Of a stretch of DNA of 15,165 nucleotides, positions 7,580 through 15,050 are shown piece after piece. Numbering within the stretch: position 1 is the stretch's first letter; the number at the start of each line of letters is the position of its first letter. The position numbers and the translations under genes are program-made. The notes beneath the pieces were generated by a model that saw only the letters and a list, made by a program, of their open reading frames with translations, ran no database searches and was not told the origin of the DNA. The DNA is from Candidatus Helarchaeota archaeon (GTDB lineage Archaea; Asgardarchaeota; Lokiarchaeia; Helarchaeales; HEL-GB-A). The stretch lies in NCBI GenBank assembly GCA_016840125.1, contig JAEOSY010000654.1:1-15165 (forward strand), read 5' to 3'.

Positions 7580-8449
7580 TTATTTCTTTTTAGCTTGCAT
7601 TTTTTTAAGATAACTCACTTTCGCGACATGCTGCACGTATGGTAGGTCTAGAGCATTTTTGGGGGTTAAAGATCTCAGATCAAGCTCGAGTTCCTCTGAT
7701 TTTTTATCTATCCAAGTTTCGCGATAACTTTTAGCTAAAATACTTGCACTTGCCACTGATATGTTTTCTTCAGCATGGGGTTTTTGTATTATTTCAAAGA
7801 GTGAGGGATTAATCTTTCGTGAAAGGCGAATGTTTGTGATATATCGATTAAATTCATCGATAAGAATGAGATCCGCTTTAATTTTTTTAGGTTTGAGTAG
7901 ATCATGGACCTTACTAATCGCCATTGAATGCGCCCATGCGATGATTTCATCCAGCTTCTTCTGCTCATCATGGAACTCTTGGATCAGTTCATTGAAGCGT
8001 TTCGGATGCGTCGGAACACAATATGTGGCTAATGCGGTTTTTTTGATAAGAGGTGTGAGCTCTTGAATCCGTGAAACCGATAAATCTTTACTGTCCATTA
8101 CACCGTTCGCCTGAAGAAAAAGGCTTTGGTCTTTATCTAAACAAACGGCACATACAACTAAAGGACCTAACCATTCTCCTTTCCCCGCCTCATCTGACCC
8201 AATAATTATTTTTTCATTCCTCATTACATTTGAAAGAATTTCTTCCATCATTCTTGTCATTTTTATTATATTCTGAAAAACTATCTTCCCAGAATTATAT
8301 ACCACCACTAATTTCCCCGCAATTTTACCCCTTAACAACTCATATTGACTTGTTGTGGTGAGCTCGTTGAAATCTTCTTGATTCTTCAATTGAGCAGTGA
8401 ATTTATCTAAAAATTCCTTTGCAACTTTGATGGAAATGAGATCTCCCAA
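7580..8449 (-). CDS. rnhC: Ribonuclease HIII
   Basis: A 289-residue RNase H of the HII/HIII family, which cleaves the RNA strand of RNA-DNA hybrids. Residues 1-60 resemble the TBP-like N-terminal substrate-binding domain of RNase HIII, including YNSGKIVFQ (51-59), which matches the HIII signature YQSGKV.FQ. The catalytic part starts with GSDEAGKGEWLGPLVV (84-99; D86 and E87), followed by MDSKDLS (118-124), LIDEF (D198) and HAEENISVASASILAK (225-240; acidic E227/E228). The N-terminal domain and the GKGE..GPLVV form favour HIII over HII. The start is TTG 8449, six codons after an in-frame TAG, with GAGGAAGA as ribosome binding site; the next in-frame ATG would delete the N-terminal domain. HIII is typical of Firmicutes and some other bacteria and occurs in a minority of archaea. 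Confidence 0.9.
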   Translation of the reverse strand: MGDLISIKVAKEFLDKFTAQLKNQEDFNELTTTSQYELLRGKIAGKLVVVYNSGKIVFQNIIKMTRMMEEILSNVMRNEKIIIGSDEAGKGEWLGPLVVCAVCLDKDQSLFLQANGVMDSKDLSVSRIQELTPLIKKTALATYCVPTHPKRFNELIQEFHDEQKKLDEIIAWAHSMAISKVHDLLKPKKIKADLILIDEFNRYITNIRLSRKINPSLFEIIQKPHAEENISVASASILAKSYRETWIDKKSEELELDLRSLTPKNALDLPYVQHVAKVSYLKKMQAKKK

Positions 8450-8553
8450 GAATATCTTCCTCGACTAATTTTTGTACTAATCAAAGACAACATAAATAGT
8501 TAAAACCACATACTAAATTAAGTACTTCAGTATAATCAATAGAGGAATTTGGA
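8450..8553. promoter_or_regulatory. Divergent promoter region, RNase HIII / acyl-CoA ligase
   Basis: A 104-bp AT-rich gap between divergent genes. ATAAATA at 8492-8498 could be the TATA box for RNase HIII, placing its transcription start near 8468, just before the GAGGAAGA ribosome binding site. TTAAAA (8500-8505) or CTAAATTAA (8512-8520) could serve the ligase, whose AGAGGA ribosome binding site is at 8541-8546. Assignments are by position and composition only. Confidence 0.4.
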
Positions 8554-10083
8554 ATGACAATCGGAAAGTTAGTAAAAGCACAGGCTCAAAAGTTCGGTGA
8601 CAAAGTGTTTTTGTATTGGGAAGACATGACCGTTACCTTTGATCAGTTGAATAAGATTACAAATAAAGTCGCAAACATGTTATATGAATTGGGAATTCGT
8701 AAAGGGGACAAAGTAAGTGTTTTCCTCCCTAATATGCCTGAATATGTGTATTTATATTTAGGAATTCCGAAAATAGGTGCCGTGATTGGTCCTGTAAATG
8801 CTTTATTTAAAGGACGGGAAGTGCAATTTGTCGTCAGTCACTCAGAAGCAAAAATCCTAGTTACCATACCAAAATTCATGGACGTCGTGAATGAGGTTCG
8901 GGAGAAATTACCCGACCTTAAACACGTGATCGTGATAGGCGAACCAATAGACGGGACCTTAAAGTACCAGGATTTAATGGATAAAGCTTCCGAATCAGCT
9001 CCTCCTCCAGTTGAAATTAATGAAAAGGAGGATCCCGCAGCGATTCTTTATACTTCCGGAACCACTGGCTTTCCTAAAGGCATCCTTCAAACTCATTTTA
9101 ATATCAAACGGAATGCTGATATGATTACCAAAGCATTAAACCCAAAACCCGATTATCGATTTATGTTAATTCTCCCGTTATTCCACGTGAATGCGCAAAT
9201 TGTGACAGTTATGATGCCTTTGACTCTTGGCGCGAGTTGTATTTTAACTCCTGGGTTCTCCGCCACCAAACATTGGAACACTGTAGCTAAATATCGTGCT
9301 TCTACCTTCAGCGCTGTTCCAACGATCCTCTCTGTCCTATTACGAATCCCCCATAAGGATTTAGATCTGAGTTCATTGAAGTTTGTTATCTGTGGTGCGG
9401 CTCCTTTACCAGTAAAAGTGATGCAGGATTTCGAATCCACTTTCAATTGCAAGGTTGTTGAAGGGTATGGACTAACTGAAGGCACATGCGCCTCCTCAGT
9501 AAATCCTATGCCAACTGAAACCGAAGATCGGAGAAAAATTGGAAGCATAGGACTTCCTCTACCTGATACTGAAATGAAAATCGTAGATGAAAAAGGTAAT
9601 GATGTTCCGTCTGGTGTGAACGGTGAAATTATCATTAAGGGCGATAACGTCATGAAGGAATATTTTAAAAATCCCGAAGCCAATGCACAAACGCTCAAAG
9701 ATGGCTGGCTCTATACTGGGGATGTCGGTTACATGACGGAAGATGGCTTCTTCTTCATCATCGATCGTAAAAAAGACATGATCATCCGTGGTGGTGAAAA
9801 TATCTATCCACGGGAGATCGAAGAAGTGCTCTACTCCTACCCCGGCGTATCCCTAGCGGCCGTGATCGGCAAACCTGATGAGATTTACGGGGAAGTTCCC
9901 AAAGCTTTTGTTGTAATGAAAGAAGGCGAGACCGCAACGGCAGATCAAATCCTTGCCTTTTGTAAGAAGAACCTTGCAAATTATAAGGTCCCCCAATTTG
10001 TGGAATTCCGCGATGATCTGCCGAAAAATCCTACGGGGAAAATCATGAAGGTCCCTCTACGTGAGGAAGAAAAGGCAGAGTAA
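8554..10083 (+). CDS. AMP-forming acyl-CoA ligase (fatty-acid-type)
   Basis: A 509-residue ANL-superfamily enzyme that adenylates a carboxylic acid and transfers it to CoA. The core motifs are intact: YTSGTTGFPKG phosphate loop (166-176), FHVNAQ (210-215), YGLTEGT (305-311), WLYTGD with D390, DRKKD with R405, GGENIYPREIEE hinge/A8 region (413-424) and the C-terminal PTGKI with the catalytic lysine K496. There is no membrane segment. Length and motif spelling fit medium/long-chain fatty acyl-CoA or related acid ligases; specificity is not readable. It leads an operon with an ICMT-like methyltransferase (31 nt downstream) and an NTF2-like protein. Its most likely partner chemistry in the window is the double ACAD and the thiolase-fold/DUF35/SCP2 set, although it is transcribed apart from both. 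Confidence 0.93.
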   Translation: MTIGKLVKAQAQKFGDKVFLYWEDMTVTFDQLNKITNKVANMLYELGIRKGDKVSVFLPNMPEYVYLYLGIPKIGAVIGPVNALFKGREVQFVVSHSEAKILVTIPKFMDVVNEVREKLPDLKHVIVIGEPIDGTLKYQDLMDKASESAPPPVEINEKEDPAAILYTSGTTGFPKGILQTHFNIKRNADMITKALNPKPDYRFMLILPLFHVNAQIVTVMMPLTLGASCILTPGFSATKHWNTVAKYRASTFSAVPTILSVLLRIPHKDLDLSSLKFVICGAAPLPVKVMQDFESTFNCKVVEGYGLTEGTCASSVNPMPTETEDRRKIGSIGLPLPDTEMKIVDEKGNDVPSGVNGEIIIKGDNVMKEYFKNPEANAQTLKDGWLYTGDVGYMTEDGFFFIIDRKKDMIIRGGENIYPREIEEVLYSYPGVSLAAVIGKPDEIYGEVPKAFVVMKEGETATADQILAFCKKNLANYKVPQFVEFRDDLPKNPTGKIMKVPLREEEKAE

Positions 10084-10114
10084 ACCAAATTTTCCATTTT
10101 TTTAAGGGATGATT

Positions 10115-10738
10115 ATGTTTGTCGCTTGGTTAAATTTCGCAGTGTTGAATGTCTCTGGCGCTTTATTTACTTATATTTACATCCTCAGCGTTATGCCCAT
10201 TACCCGTGAAGAAAAAAGAGGCGAACGAGCTTGGAATGAATGCGCTCGCTACCGAATGATATCTGGCTTCCTCGAATTCGTGATGATGGTCAATCTAATC
10301 TTATGGATTTGGTTTCCAATCCCCGAATTAACCTGGATCGTGCATGAAAATTTTGTTATAGGAATAATAATTGGAGTTTGTATCGCGATCCCTTGCTTGC
10401 TGATTTTATTTAAGGGCTTTTTGGATGCTGGGAGCGAAACCATGACCCCTTCTAAAGAAACCACTATGTATGGAGGAATCTATAACCATATTCGCCATCC
10501 TCATACTGTAGGGGAAATGCCATTATTTATCGTGGTTGCCTTTGCCGTAAACTCCCTCTTTCTTGTTCTTTGGGCAACTATTTACATTCTCATAACTGTC
10601 CCAATTATTATCCATTACGAGGAGAAAGATCTTGTGAAACGATTTGGAGATGTTTATATTGAATACCAAAAAAATACTGGTGCCTTCATTCCTAAATTCA
10701 GGAAAAGAATGAAATATGACAGGGAGCCTAGTTCCTAA
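10115..10738 (+). CDS. ICMT-like membrane methyltransferase
   Basis: An integral membrane protein of about 207 residues from the isoprenylcysteine carboxyl methyltransferase / phospholipid methyltransferase group, which uses S-adenosylmethionine. I see hydrophobic helices near residues 5-27, 52-70, 82-102 and 138-168. The family signature follows: GGIYNHIRHPH (122-132) with the RHP SAM-binding motif, then YEEKDLVKRFGDVYIEYQ (170-187) with the paired glutamates and C-terminal tyrosine motif (numbering from the ATG at 10109). I prefer ATG 10115, because GGGATGA at 10106-10112 then acts as ribosome binding site. The methyl acceptor is unknown; lipid, quinone-like or small thiol substrates are possible. 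It lies 31 nt after the acyl-CoA ligase and 19 nt before the NTF2-like gene. Confidence 0.8.
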   Translation: MFVAWLNFAVLNVSGALFTYIYILSVMPITREEKRGERAWNECARYRMISGFLEFVMMVNLILWIWFPIPELTWIVHENFVIGIIIGVCIAIPCLLILFKGFLDAGSETMTPSKETTMYGGIYNHIRHPHTVGEMPLFIVVAFAVNSLFLVLWATIYILITVPIIIHYEEKDLVKRFGDVYIEYQKNTGAFIPKFRKRMKYDREPSS

Positions 10739-10757
10739 AATCTAGAGGATGAATTGA

Positions 10758-11216
10758 ATGCGTTTTTTTTCGGCAATAAAGAATTTCTTTTCAAACTTAT
10801 TGAAAAGAGAGAAGAATGGCGAAGAGACAAGTTCCGAAGAGCCGGTGAATGAAGTGTCAGATGAAGATGCCATAAGAAAATTTGCAGAAAAATACATTAA
10901 AGCCCTTAATAAAGGCGATCATAAATGGTTCCTGAAGAACGTTGATTTTCACGGGATGTGGGAATGGAATAAAGAGCAGATGGGCGACAGTTATACGCAA
11001 ACACCTGAAGAATTTGAAAAAGAATTCAATGATGGCGCGTATATATTAAAAAATAAGTGGGACAAACAATTTTCAATCAAATCGATTACAATCGAGGGCG
11101 AACGTGCAAAAGTTGAAATTGACGCTGTGGGTGCCAAAAGTATTGGATCTCCCCTAGTCTTAAGCAAAAAATCAGGTAACTGGAAATATATCATGGGGGC
11201 CGTTTGGTTCTGGTAA
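10758..11216 (+). CDS. NTF2-like small protein with N-terminal amphipathic helix
   Basis: A 152-residue protein of unknown function. Residues 1-17 form a likely amphipathic, basic helix (MRFFSAIKNFFSNLLKR) that could associate with membrane. An acidic linker (about 20-38) precedes a domain with NTF2-like layout: a helix with DEDAIRKFAEKYIKALNKGD, a WFLKN loop, a long middle insertion, then paired strands SIKSITIEGERAKVEID and GNWKYIMGAVWFW. That helix-then-sheet pattern resembles DUF4878/lumazine-binding-like folds, but I cannot name a family. The start has GAGGATGA 6 nt upstream. An eight-T run overlaps codons 2-5, a spot prone to sequencing slippage. It is the last gene of the ligase/methyltransferase operon. 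Confidence 0.7.
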   Translation: MRFFSAIKNFFSNLLKREKNGEETSSEEPVNEVSDEDAIRKFAEKYIKALNKGDHKWFLKNVDFHGMWEWNKEQMGDSYTQTPEEFEKEFNDGAYILKNKWDKQFSIKSITIEGERAKVEIDAVGAKSIGSPLVLSKKSGNWKYIMGAVWFW

Positions 11217-11247
11217 TTCCCCTTTTTTTTTATAAAAAAAGATAAAA
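11217..11247. terminator. Bidirectional terminator between convergent genes
   Basis: Nine T (11223-11231), ATA, then seven A (11234-11240) lie between the stop codons of the NTF2-like gene and the opposing orphan gene. Each strand therefore carries a T-run just after its gene, the usual archaeal termination signal, and the two runs can also pair as a weak hairpin. Confidence 0.55.
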
Positions 11248-11715
11248 TTAGAAATCATCATCTTCGATGTCTTTCACGCCTGTTGCTATTGAGCCCGTTG
11301 AGAATAGTTTCCAATACCCGTACTTGTTTTTCTTCATTTCTACGGGAGTTGGAAAATCCTTTCCCCCTGATTGGATGAATATCTTACTTGCTTTCTCGCC
11401 TCGTTTACATTTATCCTCAAGTACCACTAGATCATTATCATAGGAATATGCTTTATACTCATTCTCTGGCGTTCCTCCCAGATATGATTTAGGGGTATCT
11501 GGATCCTCTTTCATATGAGTGATTCGAAACTTCTCCGTGGGTCCAAGTAATCCTTTATCATTCAGGCGATTTTTGGGTACCGTCATTGCACACATTTTTT
11601 CGCCCTCGTCATTTCCATTGACGTATTCTATTGCTCCGATGATATAGCATTTAGTAGCTCCTTCTTCTGTTGTTCCTAACTTTTTCCATAACTTCTCAAA
11701 TTCACTTAGGTTCAT
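11248..11715 (-). CDS. Hypothetical protein, soluble, 155 residues
   Basis: I do not recognise this protein. It is hydrophilic, with no signal peptide or membrane helix. The N-terminus is helical (MNLSEFEKLWKKLG); the body alternates short strands with charged and Gly/Pro/Asn turns. Two motifs stand out: a PTEKFRITHMKEDP region and a C-terminal GYWKLFSTGSIATGVKDIEDDDF with an acidic tail. Three cysteines (C23, C42, C103) have no metal-site spacing. The GxWKL...GV ending resembles C-terminal strands of small beta-rich domains of unknown function seen in bacterial proteins, but I cannot assign one. ATG 11715 has GAGG about 8 nt upstream, and codon use looks normal, so the gene is likely real. 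It is transcribed alone towards the NTF2-like gene. Confidence 0.7.
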   Translation of the reverse strand: MNLSEFEKLWKKLGTTEEGATKCYIIGAIEYVNGNDEGEKMCAMTVPKNRLNDKGLLGPTEKFRITHMKEDPDTPKSYLGGTPENEYKAYSYDNDLVVLEDKCKRGEKASKIFIQSGGKDFPTPVEMKKNKYGYWKLFSTGSIATGVKDIEDDDF

Positions 11716-12056
11716 TCTTATTACCTCTTTTAATTATAATTTCATTTTTTTTTCGTGTAATTATTATAATCGGAACCCCATTAAAAGTTTATATCTATAG
11801 TTTCTGCACACTTTTACTATCGAAGTGATGATTATGCCCCGTGATGAACATTTTGATAAAAATTACCCCCCGTCCTTGAACAGCTTGATGAAGCAGAAAT
11901 CCTTAGCCAATTTCTAAAAAAAAGCACAAATAATACTGGGGTATGGGATGGAGTTCTACACTAATTACCAAAATTATTTAGGGGATTAGGGTAAAGGATT
12001 TTACATTTTTAATATATTTAAGATTTCGGTCTCGTCAAAAAATAATCAGAGTTTGA
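11716..12056. other. 341-bp intergenic region: promoters and a possible broken small gene
   Basis: Between two leftward genes. The left edge holds the orphan gene's AT-rich upstream region (ribosome binding site GAGG and a T10-class run in the + strand). A TTTATATC TATA-like box (11788-11795, +) precedes the frameshifted small reading frame described separately. From 11965 to 12036 I see only AT-rich sequence. The right edge is the terminator of the surface-protein gene. Confidence 0.5.
11834..11964 (+). pseudogene. Possible frameshifted small gene (43 codons across a C6 run)
   Basis: ATG 11834 opens a 27-codon frame ending at TAA 11915-11917. If the ribosome slips back one base, or one C is missing, at the six-C run 11866-11871, the frame continues with the protein-like sequence PPVLEQLDEAEILSQFLKKS to TAA 11962-11964, 43 residues in total. 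A TATA-like box lies about 42 bp upstream and GTGATG just before the ATG. The composite sequence is charged, helical and more protein-like than either frame alone. It could be a decayed fragment, a sequencing error in a small gene, or chance. Confidence 0.35.
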
Positions 12057-12058
12057 TT
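12037..12058 (-). terminator. Hairpin/T-run terminator of the TFB-surface protein operon
   Basis: On the minus strand AATCA (12058-12054) pairs with TGATT (12048-12044) around a five-base loop, followed by AT and six T (12042-12037). It overlaps the stop codon of the surface-protein gene. Confidence 0.5.
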
Positions 12059-13874
12059 ATTTCACGCTAAATGTAGCAAGATTCCGCTTAGTAAATCTCT
12101 TTTTTGCATAGATGATTGAAAGAATTGTTACACCGATACCCAGTAAAATGTAACTCATTGAATCCCAGATCTGTTGTAATAAAGTTAATTCGATTTCAAG
12201 GTCAAATATCAAATTAGAGGAAGAAATATTACCCGATCCTAAAAATTGGAATTCAATTTTCAAACTCGTAGCGTACGAGGGTGTCAAAAGAGAAAAGTTG
12301 ATCATTCCGTTAGTATTAGTTGTAATATTAAAGAATTTATCATTGATACTTAATTGTATTTTATGATTAGGGAGGGGTGTCCCATTTAATGCGTATAAAA
12401 CCGCCTGTATTGTAATTTCTTTTCCGGTAGATTCTTTGAATGGTCCTGTATATTCAAACTTCAAAATTGTAATTTTTTTTGTTAGGTTCGAAAATTGATA
12501 CACAGGAGTGCTGTTAAACCTAAAATTAAAAGAAATATAGGCTTCTTGGATTCGCTTCGGAGGATCCCATATCAATGAGGCAGTTCCATTTGAACCGAAT
12601 TCCAATAATCCAAGATTCCAATTAGTATTATTATAATGCGCTCCAATTTCGATGGACTCACTTATTTTAACTCCATGGCTCACCAAACTATCTGTGATGC
12701 TTATGAGGCAAGAGATACTAGTTTGGTTTTCATATCGATAAAATGAAGCGTCCAATTCAGTCGGGCGTCTTTTCACTTCTACAGAGTGATTGAATTTGAC
12801 ACTCTTACCACTTGGGATCGGATGGGCAATAAAATTGATGATATATCCTCCCGCGGTATTAGGGCTATTGAGAGTCGCCAAATATTGATTTCCGTTCTTT
12901 GAACAAAATCCACTTTCAAATTCAGAACTGAAACTGATATTTGCTTCAAAACTACTTTGAATTATAAAGAAAATTTTTGAGAAATTGGAATCATCATACT
13001 CCACATACGTATAAATGCTTTCAGGATTGAGTAAAGTACAATTTATAGACTGTTCTTCATCGAATATTTCAAACTGATAGGGATAACTTGTGGGCTCGTA
13101 GTCCGTTGTCGCATCATTTTCCAATTGAATAGTACAGATCCCCGCTTCGAGCGCAGAACAATTCACCGTAAAATTTAGGATACCCTGAGAATCAGTATTT
13201 TCTGAAAAATTTAGGGTATTTTCCCCATTGCTTAGGTTAATCTTAATACGTCCATTCGCAAACGCATAAGTTTCAGTATGTTCGTTATGAATGAAAAAAC
13301 TCAGATTCAGGAAATCGGATGAGAAGATTGCTGAAGGTGGTCCTTCAAGGAGAGAGTAATTTAATTGAGCTTTTCTTATTTCTGTATCGTTCTCTGTTTG
13401 ATTAGAGTATATGATGAAATCCATCGGATTAGACATATTAAATATTTTTATCTTTATTCGTCCTTTACAGAGATCAGATGCATTAAAGCGAACGGGGGTA
13501 ATGGAGAAAATCTCAGTCACGTTGTGAAATTCGACACCCTCGATTAAACTATTTCTATATTCAAACCAAGTCGGTTTATCCAGGCCAATCATTCCATACT
13601 CTCTTAAATACCCTGGATTACACTGCATGGAATAAATTGTTGAGACTGTAACATTTTCTCCTATCTCTGCAAAGGTCTTATCGACCGTTAGATTGTAGAT
13701 ACTGACAGTGCCATAATCATCCAGCGTTCGGAAACCAATTCTATTGGGGTCATATTCTTGAACTAGGGTTGTGGTATCATCAAAAATCCATGGTGTATGT
13801 GTGCTTATCAAAGAATTTAGGCAAAGAAAAAAGAAAAGAGCAGTGATTATGCAAGACGATGTTTTTCTATACAA
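12057..13874 (-). CDS. Exported, C-terminally membrane-anchored beta-rich surface protein
   Basis: A 605-residue protein with an N-terminal hydrophobic segment (about 8-25, signal peptide or anchor), a long extracytoplasmic region and a C-terminal transmembrane helix (about 572-590) followed by a basic tail (KKRFTKRN), so most of it should face outside. The ectodomain is strand-rich, with repeated Ig-like or macroglobulin-like passages such as ITIQAVLYALNGTPLPNHKIQLSI-type blocks near the end, and holds over twenty N-x-S/T sequons, as expected for an archaeal surface glycoprotein. Paired cysteines (for example NCSALEAGIC) suggest disulfides. The start is TTG 13874, directly after an in-frame TAG, with GAGGAAGAGG upstream; no in-frame ATG exists near. 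It lies 24 nt after the TFB gene, hence the same operon. Ligand or role is unknown. Confidence 0.8.
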   Translation of the reverse strand: MYRKTSSCIITALFFFLCLNSLISTHTPWIFDDTTTLVQEYDPNRIGFRTLDDYGTVSIYNLTVDKTFAEIGENVTVSTIYSMQCNPGYLREYGMIGLDKPTWFEYRNSLIEGVEFHNVTEIFSITPVRFNASDLCKGRIKIKIFNMSNPMDFIIYSNQTENDTEIRKAQLNYSLLEGPPSAIFSSDFLNLSFFIHNEHTETYAFANGRIKINLSNGENTLNFSENTDSQGILNFTVNCSALEAGICTIQLENDATTDYEPTSYPYQFEIFDEEQSINCTLLNPESIYTYVEYDDSNFSKIFFIIQSSFEANISFSSEFESGFCSKNGNQYLATLNSPNTAGGYIINFIAHPIPSGKSVKFNHSVEVKRRPTELDASFYRYENQTSISCLISITDSLVSHGVKISESIEIGAHYNNTNWNLGLLEFGSNGTASLIWDPPKRIQEAYISFNFRFNSTPVYQFSNLTKKITILKFEYTGPFKESTGKEITIQAVLYALNGTPLPNHKIQLSINDKFFNITTNTNGMINFSLLTPSYATSLKIEFQFLGSGNISSSNLIFDLEIELTLLQQIWDSMSYILLGIGVTILSIIYAKKRFTKRNLATFSVK

Positions 13875-13898
13875 CTATTGTCATACCTCTTCCTCAGA

Positions 13899-14933
13899 TT
13901 AGTTATGAACTAGGGGTTCAATTAGCGACTTCCAACCATCTTTAATTGTGCAAGAACTTGCCCCTGTAATTTCAGCCAAAAGTCTTTGAGTAAAAATCGA
14001 GCTATATCGCCATCTCTTGGACAGACACTTTTCCATCCCATAAACCGCTGAAACCGCAAGGAAGTAAGGATTTCGTCCACCCCTCTCTTCAGTAGGAAGC
14101 CGTTCTAGGAGTGACTGCGTTTCAATTATAAGAACTTTCTCAAATTCAAATTCGGTCTTTGGGATTTTTGATTGTACGCGTTGTTTGATTCTGCCATCTG
14201 AAAGAATTTGATTGACTACTGCAGGAACATACTGTTCGCTCTTTTTACTGCGAAGGTTTATAGGAACCCCGTCAAGCTCACACTTAAGTAACAACGCTGT
14301 TCGAATAATACTGTAACTAGAGACTCGGTGTCTAAATTTTTTAAACGAGGCTGCAACTTCCTTAACCGTTAAAATAGCGCCGCTTTTTGATTCTTTCATA
14401 GCTAAAACAATACAAACGGCTAATAATTTCATACGAATGTTAGAGCGTTTAATTTTCTCTATTTCCTGCAATTTCCTGGAAAATTTTTGATAGAAGTGTG
14501 TTGTCCTCGCCGCATCATCACGGGACAGTTTGAGATCTGAACTTATTAGGCTAAATTGTGCCAAAACTCGAAAGTCTCGTTCCCGCTTCGCAATATGACT
14601 TTTTAATTCGTATCTCTTCTTCAACCTTCTATATAGAAAACGGCTTCGAGGAGATAATGGGCGATAGTTACAATCATGCAAGTATCTTGTGTTGTGGAAG
14701 TCTATATAGCTCCCCATTCCATCAACGAGTTCCCCACGTGCTCCAGGGGACATATTTTTAACACGAGCGGTCAGGCTAGAAACTCTTTCTGGTGGGAGTT
14801 CAATTCGCCGTTCAAATTCATGACCTAAAACAAGACCACATTTCCAACAGATAAACTCTCCTTTAGCAGGATCATATATCTCTTCATGACCACCTTCTGG
14901 ACATAACAAATCTTGATTTATAGATTCATTCAT
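13899..14933 (-). CDS. tfb: Transcription initiation factor B (TFB), divergent paralogue
   Basis: Archaeal TFIIB homologue, 344 residues against about 300-330 for typical TFBs, which bridges TBP-bound promoters and RNA polymerase. The N-terminal zinc ribbon reads CPEGGH (11-16) then CWKCG (29-33). The second cysteine of the usual CPxC is Gly14, leaving C11, H16, C29 and C32 as possible ligands. The B-linker RPLSPRSR (91-98) is recognisable. Two cyclin-like repeats follow (about 112-215 and 230-340); the second ends with a clear helix-turn-helix-like segment AEITGASSCTIKDGWKSLIE. The first repeat is divergent and rich in basic residues. Together these suggest a specialised paralogue rather than the housekeeping TFB. 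The downstream surface-protein gene is co-transcribed. ATG 14933 lacks a clear ribosome binding site. Confidence 0.9.
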   Translation of the reverse strand: MNESINQDLLCPEGGHEEIYDPAKGEFICWKCGLVLGHEFERRIELPPERVSSLTARVKNMSPGARGELVDGMGSYIDFHNTRYLHDCNYRPLSPRSRFLYRRLKKRYELKSHIAKRERDFRVLAQFSLISSDLKLSRDDAARTTHFYQKFSRKLQEIEKIKRSNIRMKLLAVCIVLAMKESKSGAILTVKEVAASFKKFRHRVSSYSIIRTALLLKCELDGVPINLRSKKSEQYVPAVVNQILSDGRIKQRVQSKIPKTEFEFEKVLIIETQSLLERLPTEERGGRNPYFLAVSAVYGMEKCLSKRWRYSSIFTQRLLAEITGASSCTIKDGWKSLIEPLVHN

Positions 14934-14938
14934 GGTAC

Positions 14939-15011
14939 AAACCCCAGTTATTTAGCTACAAAGATAGTCCCACTCCCAATCTTAAAGATGTGGGGTCTAA
15001 GTCTTGGGTTT
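14939..15011. repeat. Nested inverted repeat in the TFB upstream region
   Basis: Outer arms AAACCCCAG (14939-14947) and CTTGGGTTT (15003-15011) pair at 8 of 9 positions. Inside, CCCAC (14969-14973) pairs with GTGGG (14990-14994), and ATCT (14979-14982) with AGAT (14986-14989). The element begins 5 bp before the TFB start codon, so in the message it would be a leader structure enclosing the region just upstream of the ATG; as DNA it could be an operator. Confidence 0.45.
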
Positions 15012-15050
15012 AATACACAAATAAATACCCTCAAACGACCCCTTTGTATT

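Noticed and set aside
9153..9698. A 181-codon open frame on the minus strand
   Set aside because: It lies wholly inside the acyl-CoA ligase, whose motifs run uninterrupted on the plus strand; the translation has no recognisable domain.
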